The translations under genes were made by a program, and so were the position numbers. This document shows, one piece after another, positions 58,079 through 64,000 of a stretch of DNA of 64,000 bases. The stretch is from the NCBI GenBank assembly GCA_943737045.1, contig CALSFV010000124.1, positions 1-64,000 on the forward strand, given 5' to 3'. This stretch comes from Parapristionchus giblindavisi (taxonomy: Eukaryota; Nematoda; Chromadorea; Rhabditida; Diplogasteridae). Numbering within the stretch: the first letter of the stretch is position 1; every line of letters begins with the position of its first letter. The notes beneath the pieces are model-generated. The model had not been told where the DNA came from and made no database searches. It saw only the letters and a program-made list of their open reading frames with translations.

Positions 58079-58714
58079 GGATCTCCTGTAAAAGTGTATG
58101 AAGCCAATGCAGAAAAAAATATTTTTTCTCCTTTTTTATTGATAGTTGTTAGACTGGCTTAACTGAGTGCGAAAACCACATTTTTAAATTTAGGTTTTCG
58201 AAATTTGCATATCTATGCAAGTTTTTTACTGTCAACTTAAATTGAATGTAACTGGCTTGGTTTATGAGCAACCGTGTAAAAATTTTATTCAATCTATTGC
58301 TAATGACCTCTTCTACAAATAACTCAACTAATATGGTCGGTCGGAAATGCTGTTTTTCATGTGTTATTGCAAGAAAACTGTTTTTAGCACACAAAATGCG
58401 ATGTTTCTCGAAAATTTTCTCTAAAGGATAAGAGTTTTATTGCAGATTCGGATTCCCCGTCCTCATATTGGGGTATCCTGATATATCTTTTTTTTTTAAT
58501 TTTTACACGGTTGCTCATAAACGAATTGAGTTACATTCAATTTAAGTTGACAGTAAAAAAATTGCATAGATATGCAAATTTCGAAAACCGAAATTTAAAA
58601 ATGTGGTTTTCGCACTCAGTTAGGCCAGTCTAACAACTATCTATAAAAAAGGCGGAAAATTATTTTTTTCTGTGCAAAAAGGTGCTTATTTTCATACACT
58701 TTTACAGGAGATCC
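58079..58714. mobile_element. Inverted-repeat element, GGATCTCCTGTAAAAG ends
   Basis: About 636 bp. Left end GGATCTCCTGTAAAAGTGTA and right end its inverse. Both arms contain AGTGCGAAAACCACATTTTT, ATTTGCATATCTATGC and CAACCGTGTAAAAAT in mirror order (arms about 58079-58290 and 58490-58714). The loop is about 200 bp, AT-rich. No coding frame and no obvious target duplication. Confidence 0.8.
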
Positions 58715-60176
58715 GTGCTATATACATACTTTTTAACTCTTTATTCACTGAGAAAACCCATCGCGGTATGGTGCGTTAAGCGGAAAAATTGTACGATTTT
58801 TTGTAGAACAATTAATCTAAAATTCAATGCAATACTGTAGTTCTAGATAAAGGAATTGACTTTATAAAGATATCTCATGTAATGAATATGTAGAAAGAAA
58901 CGGTATATTATTAATATGATAAAGAAAAAGTATCCGAAAAAGCTTCGAGTGGATTAAAAAGTTGAAAATATATCTCAATTCATGATAGAGATCGTTGAAG
59001 GAGGAAAGATGAAAAACGAGAGGGAGAAAGAGAGGAAGGGGAGAGAGAGAGAGGGAGAGAGAGAGGGAGAGGGAGAGGGAGAGAGAGAGGGAGAGAGAGA
59101 GGGGAAAGAGATTCATTCTCACTCATTCATCGAGATCTCTTTCATCATTCATGGGAATCGTTGAATTATTCCCCCTACCAATGAGAAGAAAAAAGAGAAT
59201 GACTTGTAGTTGTAGTTGAGAGAATGAACTGAATAACTAAGGTATACGGTACTCTCCCTCTCCTTCTCTCTCCCTCTCCCTCTCCATCTCCTTCTCTCTC
59301 CCTCTCCCTCTATGTCTGGAGATATCGGAATGGAGAAAAAAAGAATATCATGTATAGTGAAAGATGGAAAGAAGTGCATAAAAGAGAAGGAGAACGTAAC
59401 TGATGATTAGAGAAGAATCTGGAGAGGAAGAGGATGATGAGGGATGAGAAGGAGAGGGAGAGAGAGGGAAGGAGAGGGAGAGAGAGAGGGAGGAGAGGGA
59501 GAGAGAGGGAGGAGGAGCAGAAGGAGAGGGAGAGATGAGTGAAGAAGAAGAAGAATTGGGCTGATTGCGACAATTCAATCACAAGAAGAGAAGAAGAAGA
59601 TACAAACTTAAAGGTATTCAAAGGATATTGATTGAAGATGGTACTACTATATAGAATATCGATTGATGAGCACTACCGTAACCTCGTACTATGACGTTTT
59701 AGAGTACTTTATGACTAGACTGGATTAATTGAGCATTTTTTTCTTATCATGATATATTGTGCATAGATGATATTATTGTAGTGGAGAGTTAGAGATAATA
59801 TAATATGAAGAAGAAAGAGGAAAGAATTCAGTTTGAGTTATTGAGATAACCAATGACTAACGGAGAATATCCGGGTTTGGTGAAAGGAGAGGGAGAGGGA
59901 GAGATTTCAGAGGGAGAGGGAGAGATTTCAGAGGGAGAGGGAGAAGAGAAAAGATCCATCCAAAAGAGTCAAAAGAACAATAGGCAGAATTCAAGATTGG
60001 GAGATAGAGGATGGGGAGGGGGAGAGAGGGAGGGGAAGATCCAAGAGGGAGAGGGGTTAAGGTATGACTCTCCTGGGAGATATCCTTCATATAACATCAT
60101 AACCATGTACTCTTCAATATACAATACTTAATCGATATCTACTGTAATAATCTTGAATGATAGGATACTGTATCCA
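58715..60176. other. Gene-free region with purine tracts
   Basis: Contains GGGAGA or CCCTCT tracts at about 59005-59105, 59253-59312, 59440-59545 and 59885-59945. No gene recognised. Confidence 0.6.
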
Positions 60177-60310
60177 GCACTACTATAGAACACCGGACCA
60201 GTCCAAAAGGATGATAAAAATAAAATAAACACGAAGAATAGCCATTTATTCTAGACTATTCTACACTTTTATGTTATACTATTAGACTGGTCCGATGTTC
60301 TAGAGTAGCC
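60177..60310. mobile_element. 134 bp MITE with 9 bp target duplication
   Basis: CTGTATCCA at 60168-60176 and 60311-60319 flanks an element whose ends, TACTATAGAACACCGGACCA and the inverse of TACTCTAGAACATCGGACCA, are imperfect inverted repeats. A duplication of 8-9 bp suggests a hAT or Mutator-type source. Confidence 0.82.
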
Positions 60311-60319
60311 CTGTATCCA

Positions 60320-61330
60320 AAGCTAGGTTGAAAAAAGTTCAAAAACGAGTTATCTCAAATTGGAGAATTTTTAACCAAAAATTACCCGAAATTCACTCTT
60401 CGAATTTTAGATAACTCGTTTTTCTTGTTTTACCCCTCTAATTCATAGCAAGTGAGATAGTATGGTTAGAGTTGAGAGTTTATAATTCGTTGGGGGTATA
60501 ATATTTGAAAATAAATATACTCCATACGAATGATTGAGTACAGTAACTTTACTTCAAATCTTTCGTACAGACAAACCGTATGTAGAATATAGAAGGAGTT
60601 ATTGTTGATGTAACAAAGAAAGGAATGAATGAATGAAGTGAGAGATTGATTGAGCTTATTAGATAGAAATAATTGTAATTGGAGTATGAAGAAAAGATTG
60701 AAGAAGAAGAAGAAGAAGAAAGAAGTGAAGAGAGAAGAGAAGGATATATCAATGTATATGTATATCTTTCCTATAGATGGTTCAGTTTGCGCACATCCAA
60801 AGAGTTCTCGTGGGAATACGAAGAAGAAACCAACTCCAGAAGGAGAGGGAGAGGGAGAGGGATAGGGAGAGGGAGAGATAGTGATACTTCTCTCCTCCTC
60901 CTTTATTTCAATGATGTCAGGATATATAGAGAAAGAAGTAGTAGAAGAACTACGGTAGATGAAGAAGAAGAGGTAGAGGGATGGAATGGAATTGGAGGAG
61001 AGGAGATCGGGGAGGGGAATGGAGGGGAGGGGAATGGGAGAGGGAGAGGAAAATAAGGTAGAGAGGGAGAGGGAGGGGAAAGGGAGGAGAGGCTAAGGAG
61101 AGAGGGAGAGATCCTATAGAAGTAGATACGAATTCATGTGAATCAGTGAAGGAATCGGAGATTTCGTGAGAGAAAGAAGAAGAAGAAGAAAGGAGTCTAA
61201 GCTGATAAATGGATATTGAATTGAGAGATGGATAGAGTTATCCCATCACATTGTGAGAAGACGATTGGAGGAGGATAAGGAGAGGGAGAGGGAGGGGGAG
61301 AGGGAGGGAGAGAGACTATGTATAGTGCCA
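60320..61330. other. Gene-free region
   Basis: Purine tracts at about 60840-60885, 60995-61115 and 61270-61315. The open frames at 60650-61056 are GAAGAAG and GGGAGA translations. No gene recognised. Confidence 0.6.
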
Positions 61331-61339
61331 AGGATACCA

Positions 61340-61510
61340 GAGGCCGTATCCATGAACGTTTGTCGGACTTTGCCGGCAAAAGCGTTTGCCGCGGCAAACG
61401 TTTGCCGTGGCGAACGCTTTTGCCGGCAAATGGTTTGTCGGTATCCAAGAAACCCTTTTCACCTTGGCAAACGTTTGCCGACAAACGTTTTCGTTTGCCG
61501 ACAAATGAAG
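61340..61510. repeat. CGTTTGCCG hairpin cluster
   Basis: Built from CGTTTGCCG and CGGCAAACG words. The inner hairpin pairs GCCGGCAAAAGCGTTTGCCG with CGAACGCTTTTGCCGGC around CGGCAAACGTTTGCCG. The flanks carry GTATCCA on both sides (61347-61353 and 61440-61446), possibly a target duplication. Open on both strands, but mirrored and without homology. Confidence 0.75.
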
Positions 61511-62690
61511 GCGCATTTGATGCGCGCAAATAGTAATCGATTATTAAACATTTTGATTGGCTTGGTTTCTTTTATTTTTCTCATCGCAATTCTTTCAATT
61601 ATATTTTTTCATCGTTGCTGATGTCTTGCGAAAGTTAAAACATTTGAAGAAATGCTCTAAAATATAATAAATTAATGGTATGCACAACACAACAAATTTA
61701 TCGAAAAAAAGACATATCTATCCAACAATATATTCACATACCAATGCGAGAATTGATACGCTATGTTTGACTCAATTTCATCTTACTTAATGGGAAACGA
61801 AACTAAAAATGACCATTTTTTAAGCGAAAATTACTAATTTTCTAAATCGACCCACCATATATTTAAAATGTGCTCATTATACATGTTTAAAATAACGGTG
61901 AAGGCAGATAAAATGTATTACACGACTCTGTACTTCTTCCGATCGATATATCTTGATGTATTCGGAACCGAAACAAATAAAATGTATGATCTCTAAAATG
62001 TATTACATTAGCCCCATGGTCACATATACTGCAATCGTCAGACCGTACATCTCCCAACAAAAGCGGGCCAACCGGGCGCTCATCCCTCGGTTTAATAAAT
62101 AATATTTGAAAGACTGTGACTGTGCTAAGAAAAAATGCCGAGAAAAGTCACTTGGCTGTAGAATTGTAGATATTGCGCGATTCAATTTTATTTTTTTGCC
62201 CCGCATTTGTCAAAAATTAAAAGTAATCAAAATTTTGATCACAGGTGGGCATGCTTCGGGAAGGCTGTGTGTATGACAATGTCGAAGTGTTTTGAGATTC
62301 GACTGGAAAATTTCCAATTATTTGCGAGGCAAGGCTATGCACAAGACCCCGAAGGGAATGCAAGGCTGTGAGCAGAACAATTGCTTTCGTGCGCCGACGT
62401 ATGATGCCCATTTTCACAGGGAAATTCTGCAGTACTGTATGTACCATATGTAAATGTGTAATTAGTGAGTTCACACCGGTAGGACCGTTGTACACTTTCA
62501 TATGGAAAAAAATGGTGAACGCGCTAAGGGTAGAGACATGTGCATATAGATAGTAAGGCAGTTTCCTGCCTTGAAATGGGATTCTCGGGGTATCCCCGGG
62601 TGCCCACTTTAACCACTTGCATTATTACGCAAAATAATCGGCTTGAGGCCTGTCTTTATTGTCCTCTATTGTCTTTTAGACGGTATACCC
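61511..62690. other. Gene-free region
   Basis: AT-rich to 62220, then of more even composition. The minus-strand frame 62501-62217 and plus-strand frames here match no family I know. No RNA gene recognised. Confidence 0.45.
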
Positions 62691-63175
62691 CGCGAGCTGT
62701 GGCTCTCGATGGGGCGTGAAGACTATGTGCCCCGTGGGGTGGAAGGGACAGTGTGCCCACGAGATTTGATGTCCACCCCTCCGGTATTTTTTGCTCGCGG
62801 GGCACACCGTTGAGAGGCTAAATCTCGCGGGGTACACCGCGAGGTGCACCACGGTGCTGAAGTGACGGCGTGCCTCGCGGGGTAGACATCAAATCTCGCG
62901 GGGCACACCGTCCCTCCTGCTCCGCGAGGCACGCCGTCGTCCACCTCGCGGGGCTCCCCGTATAGAGGCTGCAGCTCGCGAGGTACCCCGCCTAAGTGTT
63001 CTACCCCGCGGTGTACCTCACGGCGTACACCACGGGATTGAACGGTGTGCCCGCGAGTAAAAAATACCGGAGCCCGCGAGGCACACCGTCTCTTCCACAC
63101 CGTGGTGCTCCTCGCGGTGTACCCCGCGAGATTTGGCCTCTCAACGGTGTACCCTTCGAGCAAAAATACCGGAGT
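62690..63175. repeat. GC-rich palindromic island (CTCGCGGGGTACACCG)
   Basis: About 480 bp of markedly GC-rich DNA made of more than 15 variants of CTCGCGGGG(T/C)ACACCG in both orientations. The outer parts are inverted copies: CCGGTATTTTTTGCTCG near 62781 and CGAGCAAAAATACCGG near 63158, with AGAGGCTAAATCTCGCGGGG mirrored near 63125-63145. Both strands are open for over 100 codons because of the repeat. No coding homology. Confidence 0.85.
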
Positions 63176-63368
63176 ACTGTGAATTATGTTGAGGCGATGG
63201 GGGACGGAGAGAGGGAAGGAAGGATCTCACTGTATATGGCTGTTTCTGGGTTCAAAGATCATACCTATATTGGGGTGGATCAGACCCTAACAATAAGCGG
63301 GAAAAGGACCGCTGTGTTTCAGTAGAGACAGACTAACATGAACCGGAAGGACAAAAACAGGAGAATCC
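63176..63368. other. Spacer left of the mariner relic
   Basis: No feature recognised; ends in a G run (about 63386-63396) shared with the relic boundary. Confidence 0.4.
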
Positions 63369-63399
63369 TTACAAGTCGAAGAAAGGGGGGGGGGGGCTA

Positions 63400-64000
63400 G
63401 GCCAGCGAAAGGCCAGTAATTCGACGGGGCCATGTCTGGAGAATACAGTGGATGAGGGAGAACCATCCATCCATATCCAGCCAGTACCTGCTTGACTTGA
63501 ATGGAGACATAGGAACGGGCGTTGTCGTGATGATAATAAACTTTCTTGTCCTTCTGGCTTGAATGATTTTCTGCCTTCTTCAGATTTCATAGTGGCGTAC
63601 TTGGTCCCAGTTCTTGTCTTGCTGGCAGTCATCCACTCCCGCGCTTTTGCGCCGCATTGAGCAATACAGGCGGTGACGTCATCATTTTTGTAAACAAGGT
63701 CAAAGACCCTCCAGGCCCTATGAGTATGGGGGCCCATATCGAAAATCCTCGAGCAATGTCCGGGGAGGGGGCAAAATGCTAAATTTTCTCAGATCCGGCC
63801 TCTTAAAGGGAGCGTAACCTCACTCAATGAATCATCGATTCGATTGCCAAGTTTGTCTTGGGCCATTTCATAGGGCATGAATCGACCGAGAGTTTTCTCA
63901 TACCAATTTTCTTCGACTGTGTTATGGTGAAGTCCTGTGCCTGTTCATTGAAGGAAAAGTCATCTTCTTTGAAGAGATAGAACCAATTATACGAGTAGTG
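63400..64000 (-). pseudogene. Dead mariner-type transposase fragment
   Basis: On the minus strand, about 63556-63403 reads YHHDNARSYVSIQVKQVL followed by WMVLPHPLYSPDMAPSNYWPF-like residues. This is the second and third catalytic blocks of a mariner transposase at the proper spacing, but with asparagine in place of the third catalytic aspartate. The preceding part (63740-63560) continues only in a shifted frame. The 260 bases to the window end have no clear transposase match, so the left extent is uncertain. Confidence 0.75.

Noticed and set aside
62723..63325. 146-codon minus and 109-codon plus frames
   Set aside because: Products of the GC-rich palindromic repeat; both strands open, no family match.

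Overview
The window is nuclear DNA of a nematode. The clearest evidence is a pair of same-strand genes at 48.5-55.3 kb that I read as the vesicular acetylcholine transporter unc-17 and choline acetyltransferase cha-1, the linked 'cholinergic locus' known from Caenorhabditis elegans. Genes are cut into many small exons with strict GT-AG introns, and AG acceptors next to several start codons could take a spliced leader. The species cannot be named from the sequence. A rhabditine or diplogastrid-like nematode with intron-rich genes fits, but that is inference. None of the real genes is a long open reading frame except unc-17, so I rebuilt each one exon by exon from splice sites, reading phase and family similarity.

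Layout: (1) 997-11130, minus strand: mitochondrial proline dehydrogenase (prdh-1), 21 exons, with two mariner relics and a Tc1-like palindrome in its introns and a hAT-type MITE inserted exactly at the exon 1 donor site. (2) 12428-26814, plus strand: a ~1108-residue ankyrin-repeat protein, 34 exons, best matching the protein phosphatase 6 ankyrin regulatory subunits (ANKRD28/44/52). One 5.8 kb intron (19613-25431) is a nest of minisatellite, MITEs and decayed transposases. (3) 28420-32465, plus strand: a ZFAND4-like gene, ubiquitin-like domain plus AN1-type zinc finger; one exon is unresolved. (4) 33463-36340, minus strand: a 388-residue Cys-loop ligand-gated ion channel, 12 exons. (5) 36.3-43.1 kb: no gene; GGGAGA-type repeats and a 2.1 kb foldback element. 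(6) 43111-47987, plus strand: a 25-exon gene for a ~791-residue protein that I do not recognise, with an acidic/charged segment and a SUMO-interaction-like motif. (7) 48493-52289, minus strand: cha-1, 17 exons. (8) 53364-55322, minus strand: unc-17, 2 exons, with an acceptor in its 5' UTR and a candidate non-coding leader exon further upstream. (9) 55.8-64 kb: no host gene; polypyrimidine/polypurine repeats, several inverted-repeat elements, a GC-rich palindromic island and a dead mariner transposase.

Functionally, CHA-1 makes acetylcholine and UNC-17 loads it into synaptic vesicles. Transcribing both from one upstream leader, as in C. elegans, would co-express synthesis and packaging, and the splice sites seen here allow that. 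The remaining genes look like independent housekeeping or neuronal genes. Most of the unusual biology is in the transposable elements: an intron-boundary MITE that carries its own in-frame donor, inverted-repeat elements with internal tandem amplification, and very abundant hexameric purine repeats.
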